A DNA stretch of 64,000 nucleotides from Prorocentrum cordatum (GCA_963575745.1 CAUYUJ010018467.1:17501-81500), one strand, 5' to 3'; shown: positions 19,160-30,859, numbered from the stretch's first letter. The notes: generated by a model not told the origin, from the sequence alone. Made by a program: numbers and translations.

Positions 19160-22100
19160 GGGTGCCAGAAAGGGGGACAAAGAGCCCGAGGCAGCCGTCT
19201 CCACAGGCGTTTTGGCCGCCGTTTGGCCTGAGACTCCCCCACTATATGCAGAATCGTGACCTGGCCCACTGGGCCATTGGTTGAGAACGAACCAACGTGC
19301 ACATGGCCGCGCAGTCACCTCTGCCATAAGGCGACCTCGCATTCCTCAATACGCCGCTTCGCCTGCGCTGCCTTTGCAATGCTTCGTTCGTGTATTTAAT
19401 CAGGTTCTCTTTGACGTGAGGTTTCCTGTTATTGCAATTGGCTGCGTTCCACCAAATAACCCTACATATGCGGAGTTGTTCACACGAACTTGCGCGTACA
19501 GCTACACACATACACGCATACATAAACACATACACATACCAACATATACACATGCATCTACGCATGTCCACGAACAAACATGCGGATACTGGTATCATTC
19601 CATCATGAATCAACTACACATTCAAGTCAAACAAACGGAGCGTTGCAAATACCTCTCGGTGGTAGGAACGGCAGTGGATGATTTGCAAAGCGAGCGCACA
19701 CATATTCGAATAGCAAGAAATGTCCAATGGACCTGTGGCAATTGGCGCATGCACGTCCCGTCTGTTTGTTTTCACTCGCGCACAAGTCCCACGCAATCGC
19801 AAGTCGCTGCGGGAGGAAATTGCTGGGTGTTTTCGCACAAGGCGAAGAGCCGCTCAGACGCGCCTCCTTGCGGCAACTGTCGCCGTACATGCGCTGGACC
19901 TACTGGCGGGCCTCTTCTGCACTGCTGCCTCGTTCGCAATATCATTATCAAATGGGTGTTCCACCGGGGAAATAACACCGCTTGCGGGAAGATCCGCTGT
20001 GCTGATTGGATTAGGAAGAACACGGCAACTTCACGCTCGCTGACAAATACCGTGACATCATCTGCCGAATGACAAACGAGCTTCCGGTAATCTTCGTTTG
20101 GCGCTGGCACCTGATATCGTATATTGGCGGAGTTGGCCAAGAACTCAACGTGGCGTTCGTTGGCCGTGATGCCGTCGCGCGCCAACTCGATGCCCTTGAT
20201 CGCCCTCAAGAAGCGGGCGTTAAAATACAACTAAATGTACTGTCTGGGTGGATCGGCCGACCACTTCGCGGCCCATGTCAAAACAAAAACGATCTCGCCC
20301 GCAATTCCGATTGCAGGGGCTGGGGTTTATACACGCGGCGATTGGCCCATCCCGACCCCGTGTACGTTTCGTTCGCATGGGGCGCCTGGGCTGGTTTTCG
20401 GAATATTTGGTGGCGCCTCCTGGGGCCTCCTGGATTGCTCCAGGGCCTTCTTGTCTCGGTGTGGAAAGCTTCTCGGGGGGCCTGAACGCGCTCCACTTCG
20501 CGCCTCGAAGCGCGGTGGCAGATTCGTGGCCATTCTGCGTGAGTCGGCCATTCCGCCGACCAGGGCACCTGGGCGTTCGCATGCACTGGCGCCATCAGAT
20601 GAAGGGAGCGGACACACCTTGCGCGCTAGTTTCCAAAATGGCGAGAACGCTCTGCGAGGCAAGGCGACTTCGATGAACGCGTCGCTGCAGCGCCCCCAGA
20701 ACCCAGGCCGCAGTAACCCGATCACCATTACCAGACGCGGGCGGCGAGTTTCATCCGAGCTCCGGACCCCGCGCGGGCCCCGAAATCGGAGCGGGCGTGT
20801 TTCCGAAAGCGTAGACGATGAGTCGCATGGCGGTGGAGGCGATTTTTTGTCGGTCCGGGAGACACGATGGACAGTCGGGGTGGTGAAACTCGATCTAGAG
20901 TTCTGCACGTGCTCAGATTTGCCGCTGCCCAAGTTCACGGCAACGACACGTTCGATAAGGTTGCAGGGAAAATGGCGAGGATGCGTGACCATGCGACGTG
21001 GGCGAATTCTGCAGACGGGCCAGCACCCCCCATGTAATGCCATCTCATGGCTTCGCGCCAATTTGCACGCACCGGGAACGTAGTATACTGCGATGATTTC
21101 GCCACGGAGCTTCTCGTCACTCTTGTCCACCCGATGACCAAAGGTGCTTCCCGGAAAATTCGCGACGCGCTGACTCACTCAATTGCTGAGTGAATTCTAC
21201 GCAAGAACGCTTGGAGAAGTGCCCGGTCAAGACGAAGAACGTGGAATGCAACTTGTTGCGCAAACAGAACTTACAGGGCGGCAATGTCGCTCGCCGGGCA
21301 ATCCGAACACGGGGCGCAGAAGCAGCCATTTCAACGAGAAGGAAAACACGTGTTCAAGACGATCTTGAAAGATACATCGCGCCTCACAGAGGTTGTTCCA
21401 CTGTTAGCCAAGCGCTCGTCCATTGACGTCGATACTGCCTGCGAGTCGGATCGTGAAGACGGACAACGCATCCAACCACAATGACGCCGAAACGCTTATG
21501 ACGATGAATAACTTGCAAGGAACCGGCGAAGATCAACTTCATCAAGCATTCGAAGCCGGAGCTCATTTTGGCGGAAAACGGACCCAACTGAGCTGGGCGC
21601 CCCGAAACATCGCCCGGAAGTTTAAATCCGTGCAGGAACAAACCCCAGCGTATTACTCCTATCGTACGAGGGCATGGACAAAATCCAATTCAGCTCAACG
21701 CGCGACAAAAACCTGCAGGGCATGACCCACCAAAACGCAAATGCCCGCATTTCTAACATGGACCCAAAGAGCGCTTCCAACAAGCCATCAAGACTACTTG
21801 CGGCGACCGTCGTTGGGCACGACGCGCTCATGCGGAACAGGCCGCAATTCAAAGCGATGTTCCGCAATTCGGCAATTGCTACCCAGCACGACAGTGTCTG
21901 GAAAAAAAGGAAGAATAACAAACAAAAAAAAAGTCGAGTTGGCGCGCGACTGCACCGCGATAAACGAGCGCGCGCAGCTTCAACTCTTAGCGCATCGCGC
22001 CAATGTGCGACGCCAGACTCAACGTCGCATGAATATTGTCGTCCGCTTCGTCATTCGGCAAATCATGGCGGGGCGCTTGTCAGCAAAGACGACAACAGCT

Positions 22101-22190
22101 GCCCCTTGGAACCCCGCAAAGAAGATCACCCGTGGCCCGAGACATACAGGCGAACGACGACGACGACACAGTTGTAGCTATTCGAAAACA
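19160..22190. other. Anonymous region, possible decayed coding fragments
   Basis: No intact gene. Two weak RT-like strings occur: VVYCDDFATELLV at about 21082-21120 (plus) and SADDVTVFVSE at about 20040-20080 (minus). Neither has other RT motifs at the right spacing. At 21480-21700 (plus) an ordinary-composition peptide (HQAFEAGAHFGGKRTQLSWA) is open for about 100 codons. I could not assign a family to any of them. Confidence 0.4.
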
Positions 22191-22194
22191 ACAC

Positions 22195-22625
22195 ATGAAG
22201 AATCAATGCGCGAATCAATCACGAAACGAATCAGCTTGCCAATGCGCCGCAGAAAGAATCAACGTACAAACCAACGACACTATATGAATCAAAGTGCAAC
22301 CCTGCGGCGAAAAGGAACAAAGGTTTGGAAGCGCCGCAAAAGAAAACAACGTCAAACCTGCCACAAGAAGAAGAAATGTGTAGATCCACCACAGCAGGAA
22401 CCAGCGTACCTCACCACAACGCGAACCAATTCTTAAACGACCCACGAATGGAACCACATTGCAAGCCCGCCAATGCAGAAATCGCAACGCATGTTCGCCA
22501 CACAAGGAATCCATGTGCAAACCCGCCACAAAACATATAAATGCGCCACCATGAATCAACCTGTACATTCGCAACGAGAAGAACGACCTCATACATCCGC
22601 CACACAAGACATGAACTTGCAAATG
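22195..22625 (+). repeat. GAATCAATGTGCAAACCCGCCACAA minisatellite, forward
   Basis: Degenerate units of roughly 30-37 bp alternating a GAATCAA(T/C)GTGCAA part and a CCGCCACAA part. The reverse complement of the same family forms the array at 30235-30690, beyond the copia element. Confidence 0.85.
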
Positions 22626-22629
22626 CTCC

Positions 22630-23124
22630 AGCAGCCTCCCCCGCCCGAAGGTGGCTGCGCCCCCGTGACAAGGGGCGCGGCGCCCCCGCGCTGCCTGGCC
22701 TGGCGAACCCAAACTGAGCCGACGCGCGGGGCGCCAGGGGTGCAAGTGCCCCCAGGAGCGGCAGGGCAAGGCGAAAGCGCGCACGCCGTCTGCGACGGCG
22801 AAGCGCAAGGCGCCAGCACCTGCGACACGCGCGACCCCGAGGCGCGCCGCGGCCCGCCCCGATGGGGCCCCCGCGGCGCACCAGAACCGAGCAGCGCCCA
22901 TGGCGATGCAACAAGAACAGCAGCGCACGCGCGCACGCGCGCGCAGCGAGCCGCCGACGCCCCGCGCGCGCGAGCGCCCTTGTCGCGGGGCCGTGCGCAG
23001 CCATGAACAAGCAAAGCGCCGCGCGCGCGAGCCCTTCTCGCGGGGCCGCGCGCCGCGAGGCGCGGGAGAGCGGGGGGCGGCCCGCGCGCGCATCTCGCCC
23101 GCCTGCGCGCGGGCCACGGGCGCG
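22630..23124. other. Very GC-rich flank, no gene seen
   Basis: Dominated by CGCGCG and GCGCC strings. The long open frames on both strands are an effect of composition; no domain is visible. Confidence 0.55.
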
Positions 23125-23364
23125 CGCGCGAGTGGAACTCGCGGGAGTGATCGCAGATGGGAGGGAAAGACTGGGGCGCGCTTATCCTCCGCGCTTGGAT
23201 GCTTGAACCAGACCGGCCGCGGGGCGGGTTTCGCCGTTGCCTGTCCGTGCTATTGCCTGCGCTGCTAACTACAGCGCGCCCAGAGTGAAAACTGTTAAAG
23301 ATATGCTGCTCTACTATGTTTCGCATTGGGCTTCAATTGCTACGCATCTAGGCTCTGCATCTCA
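23125..23364 (-). repeat. 3' LTR of the copia element (about 240 bp)
   Basis: Begins TGAGATGCAGAGCC on the minus strand and aligns along its length with the 5' LTR. Both are clearly diverged, with several substitutions and small indels, so the insertion is not recent. The outer boundary in the CGCGCG string is approximate. Confidence 0.85.
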
Positions 23365-23899
23365 CCGCGCCTCCTCAGGGCGAGGCGCCCGACAACCAAC
23401 GCGCACTGCCGAACCTCTACGCTGCGCGAGCCTGAATCCCGGGCCGCACGGTGCCTTCCGTCAACCCAGGCCGCGGCCTCACAGGGCCACATCGGCTGGA
23501 GTTGCAGCGGGCCGCCTCCGCTGGCTCACTATATCCTCGGGTTCAGAACCTCCGAGGGCTCACCCATCGCACCCCGATGGGGTCTTCTGCAGCCGCATGT
23601 CTGGGCTGCGCCCAGGTCGCCTCATCGAGGCCCATCCACTGCGGCGACCTGGAACCGCAGACGCGGGCGCTGTCGCGGGGCCCCCGCTGACCAGCGACGC
23701 AGGCGCGGGGCTAACCGCAGCCTGGGTAACAGCCGCTTCAGCCATGGCTGTGTTCAGCCACGCAAAATTCACCATGCCATGCAACGTCGATTATTGCTCC
23801 TGTGCTCGTCCTCCTCCTCGCAGCGACGCCGCGGGCGGCCGCTGGCTTCCATCTGCTCCTGGACCTCGCGCGGTCGGCCGCGCCCGGCCCCAGAGGCGC

Positions 23900-24840
23900 A
23901 TCGGCACCCAGGTCAGAAGAGCGACGAGCATGTAGTTGAGGAGCTTGGAGTTCTCGCCGCGGCTTTACCGCGCACGTCAGCTCCCCCTGCGCCCCCCGCG
24001 CGGCCTGCGTTGCAGGGGCCGCCCTCGCGGCCGCCAATGCCGCCAGAGACCGGCGGCGCGTAGGCTCCGCCAGGGGAAGCAGCTTCATGAGTCCCTGGTA
24101 CCTCTTCGGCTCGAGTGCCTTCGCCCCTAAGGCGGCGACGTTGGCGTCGCCGGGGATCTTCCTCAGGGCGATCTGCTTCTCCTGGACGGCGTCCTGGACC
24201 CAGATCCATCGCGCAGAGGTATGGCGGGTCTTCCCCGCGCCGCTCCTCGAGCCGATGCCGATGGCGGCGCTGGCATCGCTGCCCGCGGTCGCCGACCATG
24301 CCGCTCCGGAGCCGCGCATGTCCGCGATCTCCCTGAAGAGACGATGGGTCATGATGCCCCTGGCCGGCCCTCGACGATGCCGTAGAGCTCGGCCTCTGCG
24401 CTGGAGAGGGCACGGACCTGGTCCGTCACGACCCAAGACTCGATCAAATACGAGCCCACGAACTCGCAACCCGCGTAGGTCAAGTAGCGGTCCGGCTCCT
24501 CTGCCAAATTAGTGTCAACTGGGACCCGCGAGCCGCCGACCTCCGGCTCGAAGACGAGGGCCAGGAATGGGCAGCCTGCAAGGTAACGCGCGCGGCGGCC
24601 CAGGCGCGCGTTGCCTAGCCTACGAAGCGCGGACATCTGCTCTCCGAGCTCCTTGGCCGAGCACTGGATGTCGAAACGCCCGGGCGACAAGTGTAGTGCG
24701 CGACCAGTGTCGCTGCGATGCCTGGTCTGCGCCTCGCCGTCGTGCTCGTCGAGGGTCGCCGGATCGTCCCTGCCGGTGCGCTTGCTGCGCGGGCCCCCTT
24801 GGGGCTTCGCCTTGAGCTTACCCGTGTTCTCCAAAAGCAT
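23900..24840 (-). pseudogene. copia RNase H and C-terminal pol
   Basis: Leads from QVAMLLENTGKLKAK to LGRRARYLAGCPFLALVFEP, the first Asp in VDTNLAEEPD, the Glu in ALSSAEAELYGIV, and the Asp in GSDASAAIGIGS. The usual D of the NPADL motif reads NVAALGAKALE, so a further acidic residue is gone. The last 100 residues are Ala/Arg-rich and reach the 3' LTR. Confidence 0.82.
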
Positions 24841-25560
24841 CGCAACCTGTCTCGGGCCCTCGTTCCACACTTCGCCGAACCCTGGCAAGTAGCAGATGTA
24901 ACGTTTCATGTAAGGCACCATCAAGTTGCAACCAAGTCCGAAGCGAGGCAGGACCTTGATGTTGCAGAGCCGGCGGACGTGGACATCAAAATGATCGATG
25001 CCCTCGCTCTCCGCCTCGACTATGATGTCATCGCCTCATAGAACGGCCAAAGAGTCACGCGGCCTCGACTAGAAAACCAGACGACTGATGTTCAACACCT
25101 GGTAGCCGCACTGCTCGAAGACCTTCGCCTTGAACTCGAGGAACAACTGGGGGGCACGGCGCGCCCCAATACATCGCCATCAGCATCTGCCACAACATCC
25201 CTGGGTCCTCCTCGCCCCTCGGCGGGATCACCGTGATCGGCTCGTCCACCGGCAAGTCGGCGTGCCAGAATGCCGTCGCGATGTTGTGGAGCCCCAGCAA
25301 GACGGCCCAGACGTTGGAACCAGGACGTCTTATCGAGGCAGCTCGTGCGACGATCAACTTGATGAACTTCAATGGGGGCGTCGCCGTGCACGTGTCCAAA
25401 CGATCGCACACGTTGAGCTCCACGGCCACGCGCCGCGACCGGGCGGTAGTCCAACCGTCTTGCGCGCTTCTCGTCGAGCCACATGCAGCGCACCTCTGTG
25501 CCCTTAGCGCCCTTCATCGGCGCGCGCTCGTAGGGGCACTTGCCGCGGCACTTGCCCATC
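24840..25560 (-). pseudogene. copia reverse transcriptase, frameshifted and with stops
   Basis: It begins EVRCMWLDEKRARRLDYRPV, then TPPLKFIKLIVARAAS, then motif A with Asp in FWHADLPVDEPI (about 25250-25275) and PPRGEEDPGMLWQM. After a frameshift, FLEFKAKVFEQCGYQVL is followed by a TAG, and a TGA stands immediately before motif C, GDDIIVEAE (about 25020-25040). Confidence 0.85.
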
Positions 25561-26369
25561 ATGTTCTGGCGCCCCCGTGCGCGGCCCGCCCCCGCGAGCT
25601 CGGGGTCGAGGACCTCGCCGCTCTAGTGGTCCTCGACGTCCTGCGCGCCGATGCCTAGCGTCGCCACGTAGGCCGCCGGCGTCGCGATGCTCCTGGCCTT
25701 CGCTATGGGCGGCTGGCCGCGCGCGCGCAGAGCGCCGATCGCGCGCCTCCTCGAAGATGCGGGGCCGCTGGCGTCGGCGCCATTCTCGACGAGCTCGACC
25801 TTCTCCTGGAAGCTCAGGTCCTCCCTCTCGCGCTTCGCCGCGACGCTCGCAGTCTCCATCTGAACCTCCACGTCGGGGTCATGGGTTGCTGGGGCCAGCC
25901 CCGGTGGAACGGCAGGGGCCGCGTCCTCCGCTGGAGCCGCCGTCGCGGCGTCGGGGGCGGCGCCTGCAGGCGCGGGAAGCCCGGGGGGGGCCTCGGGCTG
26001 AGATTGAGGCGCCACGGGCTGCGGTGCCTCCGCAGCCACCGCCGGCGCTGCGGCATTGCTCGCTAGCGTACTATTACTATATGTTTTCCTTGGAGGAGCG
26101 CGTCCGACCCGAACATATAGCATGCCCATTTGTAGCATATCGTTTCCCGAGCGGCGTGGCCAGAAAGCACCCGCCACGACGCGTATGCTCTGAGATTTCT
26201 CGTCGCGCGCGTCGCGCCAGGGGGTGCGACGCGCGCATTGTGCAAGTATGTTGGAGCGACGCCGACCTCATCCTCTTTGCCCCAGATCGCCAAGAAGCGA
26301 GCCTTGCAGACGTCGCCGCGCCCCGTCTCGCGCCTCATGCAGCAGGGGCGCTCGGGGAGGAAGCCGCGC

Positions 26370-27290
26370 TAGTCGAGGCAGGCCTCCGCGATGTAGCGCT
26401 TCGGCCTGGCCGCTGGGGCCCGCGCGCCTAGGCGCGGAAACCGCGGGGTGCGCGGCACCTTGTCCAGCAGCTTCTTGTTCCGCCGCTCCCCCTGGACCTT
26501 GCGGCGGGCAGTTCTGGCCAGGCGCACCTCGTTGCCTAGCGCGATGATGCGCTCGTCGGTCTTCCAACTCTCGCCCAACCAAATGCGCGTTGTCCAGCGC
26601 TCGTCCCGGGGCGAGAGACGAGAGGCATCCCGGGCCCGGGGCCGCAGGCGCTTTCCGAAGAGGGCGATCTTGCCGTTGCTTGGCCGGCCTTCAACCTCTC
26701 GTCGGCCGCCCGTCCGTCCGCGCGCGCGGCGCATGCAAATGCACCGGCCGCGGTGCCGCGCGGGCCAGGGCGCCAACGGGTGACCAGCGTGGAGCTCGAC
26801 CTTGGCCTCGCTCCTCAGGTGCAGCACCATGGCCCCCAACAGATTCTTCACCTCCCTGTTCGTGTTTTCGACGGCGCCCATGGGCTCAGGGGAGTGCCTG
26901 GGCTCCATCTCCAAAACCGCGGGGTCCGCACGTCCGATGCGGATCGCCCCCGCCAGGGCCTCGATGGCAGGCTCGCCGTCGACCCGCAAAACTATGGCTT
27001 TCCTACTCCAGTAGCCGATGTACTCGATGACGATGCGGATCGCGTGCTCGACGGGCCCCTTCTCGCCCACCTTCAGCGGAAGCACCGCCCCGAGCTCCCG
27101 GTCGCACGCGTTCGAGATCGTCATCGTATCGAACGGGGGGTCGGACGCGAACGCGTAGCCCATCATCGCGATGGGCTTCAAAGGCATCGCAACGGGCGAG
27201 CGCGCCCGATGGTGGGGGTCGTCAGGGGCCGCAACTCGCGAGCTGCAACTGCGCCAGCACCTAAACGGGATGTGGGTCAAGTAGTGATCC
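26370..27290 (-). pseudogene. copia integrase, first catalytic Asp changed to Gly
   Basis: The zinc-binding remnant THIPFRCWRSC opens the domain. The core keeps the second Asp (VLRVDGEPAIEAL, about 26970-26990) and the Glu (GAVENTNREVKN, about 26850-26880). The first Asp position reads MMGYAFASD (about 27155-27175) where the spacing predicts MMDYAF. Again one A-to-G change would explain it. The C-terminal part (KTDERIIALGNEV) is still readable. Confidence 0.75.
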
Positions 27291-27539
27291 TCCTGCTCGT
27301 GGTCCGAGGGGCCGACGGGGGCCTTCGCGGATCGGCGCGGCCCTGCATCCTCAGAGGCGCCAGAGAGGGGGGGGGGGGGGGGCGCGCCGAGGCGCCTCCC
27401 GCGGGGCCGCCGGAGGCACCTGGGGCCTCTACAGGCGCAGCGTCTGCCGCCGCGGGGCCTACCGCAGGCGCGGGCCGCGCCTGCTCCGCAATCGCGGACT
27501 CGCCCGCAGTCGCCGGATCTCCCACCTCGACGGCCGCTG

Positions 27540-27990
27540 GGGCGGGCGCCGCGCATATCCCCCGGGCCTGCCGCCGAAGCCTCAGCCACGGCACGTCCGA
27601 TTGCATGACAAGGTCGACGCAGCCTCCACTAGCCGCGCGGAGCATCTCACGCTCCGGAACGATGACGACAGTCGCCCCTCCGCGTCGCAATGCGGAGGCC
27701 GAGAAGATCAGGCAGTTCGCGTTAGTCACGTTCCACGTGATGGCCAGCTCCTCCCCGTTGTCCAGTGCGTAGGTGATGTTCTTGGTGCCGCAGTCGATGA
27801 TGGGCTCACTCGCGGCACTTACCACGGGGCCAAGATCCCCACGAGGACGCAGCATGGGGACATCAGGGGCAGAAGCAACAGGGCACGCCATAACCCCCGA
27901 CCCGGAGCCCAGCAGGGCAAACTCGACACCACCATGGGCCGCCGCAGCAATCGTGCCAGCAAGCGCCATCATGTGAATCGTCAGTGGATC
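27540..27990 (-). pseudogene. copia aspartic protease, catalytic Asp changed to Gly
   Basis: The retropepsin active-site strand reads FALLGSGSGVMACP at about 27896-27925; a working enzyme needs D-S/T-G there. The change is explained by one A-to-G step (GAC to GGC). Downstream, KNITYALDNGEELAITWNV and the Leu-rich end are well kept and in one frame with gag-pol. Confidence 0.7.
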
Positions 27991-28349
27991 GCCCACGGCT
28001 CGCCCTGAGATGAGCTGCGCGTTGCGCCGCGGGCCTGGGGGAGACCTGCAGGCGGCGCGGGTGGGGCCGGCGGCGCGGGGCCCAGACCTACGACGACGGC
28101 CCCTGGCGGTCGAATGGAGCAAGCGCCGCGCGGCGCTCCCCCAGGCACCGCGCGGGCTGGAAGAGCGTCGCGCACGCCGCCTTCGTGGGCATCGGCGCGC
28201 CCTGCGCGGGCAGTGCCAGCTGCAGTCTGGCGCTGCTTCTGCCCCCTGCTGACCCTGCCGCTGCGCTCCTGCCCCTCCTCCTCGGGCCTCCTCCGTCACT
28301 CTGCGGGCTCCTGCCCCTGGCAGTGGCTTGCCGCTCGCGTCCACCTTCC

Positions 28350-29400
28350 CAGCCTTTATGTCGGCCTCGAGCTTCCTGCGCTCGCTCTTGGCGCGGTTGG
28401 GCTTCCCGCAGTAAGCGCACCCCTTGCCCGCGGCGGGTTCGGAGTGTCCCTGGACTTGGCCTTGCCTTTGGGGACCTTGCCTTCCCCCTTGGAGTCTTTT
28501 TCTTTGCCCTTGGAGGTCTTGCCCTTGCCGTTCCTGGCGGCTCCGATCACCGTGGGGTCGTCGACGTCCTGTGTCCAAGTCCGCTTGGCCACGGCGAAGT
28601 TCAGGATCTCCGCCCGCAGCTGCTGGAACGCGCCCAGACGGGCGGCGTTGATGAGGGGGTGGTCCCGGACCCTGGCGTTCTGCATGCCGCCCACCAGCGT
28701 CGAGATCTTGACGCCCTGGTCCAGCAACTTCCCGCTCTGCCCCTCGCAGCGCCTGACGCCCCGCTCGGAGCCATCGATCTCCTTCGCGAGGTCGCCGTTC
28801 GGATGCTTGCCGAACTCGCGGCGCAGAAGTGCACGCAGCATGGCGGGCTCGCACGTCCGGCTCGCGCCCCCAGCGCAGCCGTCTCCAGGCCTCGGCGCCG
28901 TTGCCCCCCTCCACGTTGTGTAACTGGACGTGGGCGTCGCCCGTCGTCATCGCCAGCATGTAGTACAGCTGGCGGCTCAAAACGGGCGTGGCCTCGTCGA
29001 GATCGTGACTGTCCACGACCCGGGCCCCCATCACCTCCGCCATGCTGGCATGCGCGGCGCAAGCGAAGGCGTGGAAGACGAAGCGGAACTCCCGCCACGC
29101 CTCGCGGCGACCTGAGAAGCCCGCCGGCTTTCCCAGGGTCCGCGCGTCCACGGTCGCGCCGTCGCGCCGCCAAGGCGCTCCAATAGCGGCGGGTGCGGCG
29201 CCGCCGGGGGCGCCGCGCGAAGCTGCGCGAGCTCGGCTTGCGCCGCCTGCAAGCCTTGCTCCGCGGCCTGCCCGCGCTGCTGCTGCCGCTGGAACTCCTG
29301 GGCCAGCTCCTGCTGCCTGGCCTCCATGGCCTCCAGCCGCTGGGCCAACTCCTCCATCGTCCCGGCCAGCACGACGCTTTCGAGCGCCGATGGGGCGCCC
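28350..29400 (-). pseudogene. copia gag (capsid, split over frames)
   Basis: It starts with a coiled coil (MEELAQRLEAMEARQQELAQ), near 29360. A second frame gives a capsid-like part with AWREFRFVFHAFACAAHASM and QLYYMLAMTTGDAHVQL. A third frame continues with REFGKHPNGDLAKEID to GGMQNARVRDHPLINAARL and a basic tail rich in GKGK. A Cys pair, CAYCGKP near 28420, may be the remnant of a zinc knuckle. At least two frameshifts break it. Gag normally forms the virus-like particle. Confidence 0.75.
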
Positions 29401-29489
29401 GCTGCGCTTGCTGGGCATGCGCGGCCGCAGACCGCGGGGCAACCGCAAGTCGCGGAGCCGCCCGATGCCTAGGTGGAGCCGCGGAATCA

Positions 29490-29509
29490 AACCGCAAGCT
29501 CCGCTACCA
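29490..29509 (-). promoter_or_regulatory. tRNA primer binding site
   Basis: Directly next to the 5' LTR the minus strand reads TGGTAGCGGAGC. This fits the complement of an initiator-Met tRNA 3' end (...GCTCTGCTACCA) with one mismatch. Complementarity seems to continue into the T-arm region. It primes minus-strand cDNA synthesis. Confidence 0.75.
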
Positions 29510-29735
29510 TGCGCGAGTATGAAACTCGCGGGAGTGATCGCAGATGGGAAAGACAGACTAGGACGCTCTTTCCCTCCATTCTCGGATGCTTGAACCAGGC
29601 CAACCGCGGGGCCGGTTTCGCCGTTGGCTGCACTGCTAACTACAGCACGTCAGGAGTTAGAACTGTTATAGGAATGCTCCTCTACTATGTTTCGCATTGG
29701 GCTTCAATCGCTACACATCTAGGCTCTGGAGCTCA
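29510..29735 (-). repeat. 5' LTR of the copia element (226 bp)
   Basis: On the minus strand it runs from TGAGCTCCAGAGCC to CTCGCGCA, so it has TG...CA ends. It shares GGGAGTGATCGCAGATGGGA, CTACTATGTTTCGCATTGGG and CATCTAGGCTCTG (plus-strand readings) with the copy at 23125-23364. Confidence 0.88.
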
Positions 29736-30230
29736 CTTGCGCGGGCGCGAAATTTATGCCCGCGCACAACGCACCTTTCCAGAGTGCGCGCGCCCGTACG
29801 ATGGCGCTATGCGCCCACAGCGAATCAATGTGTAGGGCGGTGATTCAAGAAAACCGTATTGAGCCGACTGGATCTGCCAAAGGTTCACAGGATTCGATGT
29901 AGAAACCATTTTCGCTTACTACCCCCATCGAATGTTTTGAACCATGGGGTTGGCTGGAGTGCAAAGTGCCCGAGTCTCAAAAGAAACAATCGTTTCCGAT
30001 GCGAAACCAAGCCAAAACCAAACCAATGCAACAACACATGTTGCCCGAGACCCCGTCGGAAGCCCATGCCAATCAAACTTCATGGCGTACAGGAAACTGG
30101 TGCCTCACGCGAAACCTCGTTCTCCTAATTCGGAATTGGGATCAAGAGCAATGTTCTCCTAAATTGGACATCCCCTACCACTTGACAAATATAGACAAAC
30201 CTGGGAACTCCTGGCCAATACAACGCTATT
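29736..30230. other. No gene seen
   Basis: Moderate AT content compared with the rest. No repeat or domain was recognised. Confidence 0.6.
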
Positions 30231-30234
30231 CAAT

Positions 30235-30690
30235 TACCCCTCGGCGCAATGCTTGTTTGTGTGGCGGATCTGCGCATTTTTTTTTTTTGTGTTGCAGATT
30301 GACCAGCTGATTCTTTCTTGTGGGTTTTTTTACACATGCAATTCCGTCGTGGCGGACGTACACATTGATTTCTGCTGTAACGGATGTAAGCGTTGATTCC
30401 TGTTGTGGCGGGTCTACCGATTAATCCCGTTTGTTGCGGATTGCAACATTGATTCCCGTTGTGCCGGATGTGCAACATGATTACTTGCGCGGCCGATCTA
30501 CCAAACAAAAACGCCTGGTGCGGCGGATGTCACATTGATTTTTGTGCGGCGGGTTTACACACAATTTCTTGTGTAGCGGGTTTACACAGTGATTCCTAGT
30601 GCGGCGCGCTTGCGAATATTTTCCTGCTGCCGCAGATTTGCATGTTGATTTCTTGTGTGGCCGACCTGCAAAGTGATCCCTTATATGGTG
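30235..30690 (-). repeat. Minisatellite of the 22195 family, reverse orientation
   Basis: Units alternate TTGATTCCTGTTGTGGCGGA and TGTACACA-like parts, the reverse complement of the array at 22195-22625. Confidence 0.85.
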
Positions 30691-30718
30691 AATAGCAGGC
30701 GCGCCGCTTCCGCAGCGG

Positions 30719-30720
30719 GA

Positions 30721-30754
<34 letters not shown>

Positions 30755-30852
30755 TCTCTATAGATAGAGAGAGAGAGAGAGAAAGAAAGAGAGGGAGGGA
30801 GAGAGAGAGAGAGAGAGAACACAAAAACAAACAGAGAGAGAGAGAGAGAGAC
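30719..30852. repeat. (TC)n-(GA)n palindromic microsatellite
   Basis: A TC run turns into a GA run at 30758-30766 through CTCTCTATAGATAGAGAG. The two halves are complementary, so a long hairpin can form. Confidence 0.9.
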
Positions 30853-30859
30853 ATAAAAA

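Larger units (their letters stand above)
23125..29735 (-). mobile_element. Ty1/copia-type LTR retrotransposon, inactive
   Basis: Two direct repeats of about 230 bp bound a minus-strand gag-protease-integrase-RT-RNase H region in copia order. Beside the 5' LTR lies a primer binding site, and a purine-rich AGGAGGCGCGG lies beside the 3' LTR. The reading is split over three frames with stops, and catalytic residues are lost in protease and integrase. No target duplication could be made out in the GC-rich flanks. Confidence 0.93.

Noticed and set aside
20040-20085. SADDVTVFVSE on the minus strand as an RT motif
   Set aside because: No other RT motif in the same frame; the surrounding residues match nothing known to me.
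21082-21125. VVYCDDFATELLV as an RT YxDD motif
   Set aside because: A stop lies about 20 codons upstream and no motif A or B is seen at the right spacing.
20235-21178. Opposing 280-codon frames on both strands
   Set aside because: Neither shows a domain or clear codon bias; probably composition.
26753-27772. 339-codon plus-strand frame, and similar ones at 28185-29186 and 25577-26431
   Set aside because: They are antisense shadows of the copia gag-pol; the minus strand carries the conserved motifs.
29470-29509. A tRNA gene
   Set aside because: Only a 3'-half-like complement is present and it adjoins an LTR, so it is read as a primer binding site.
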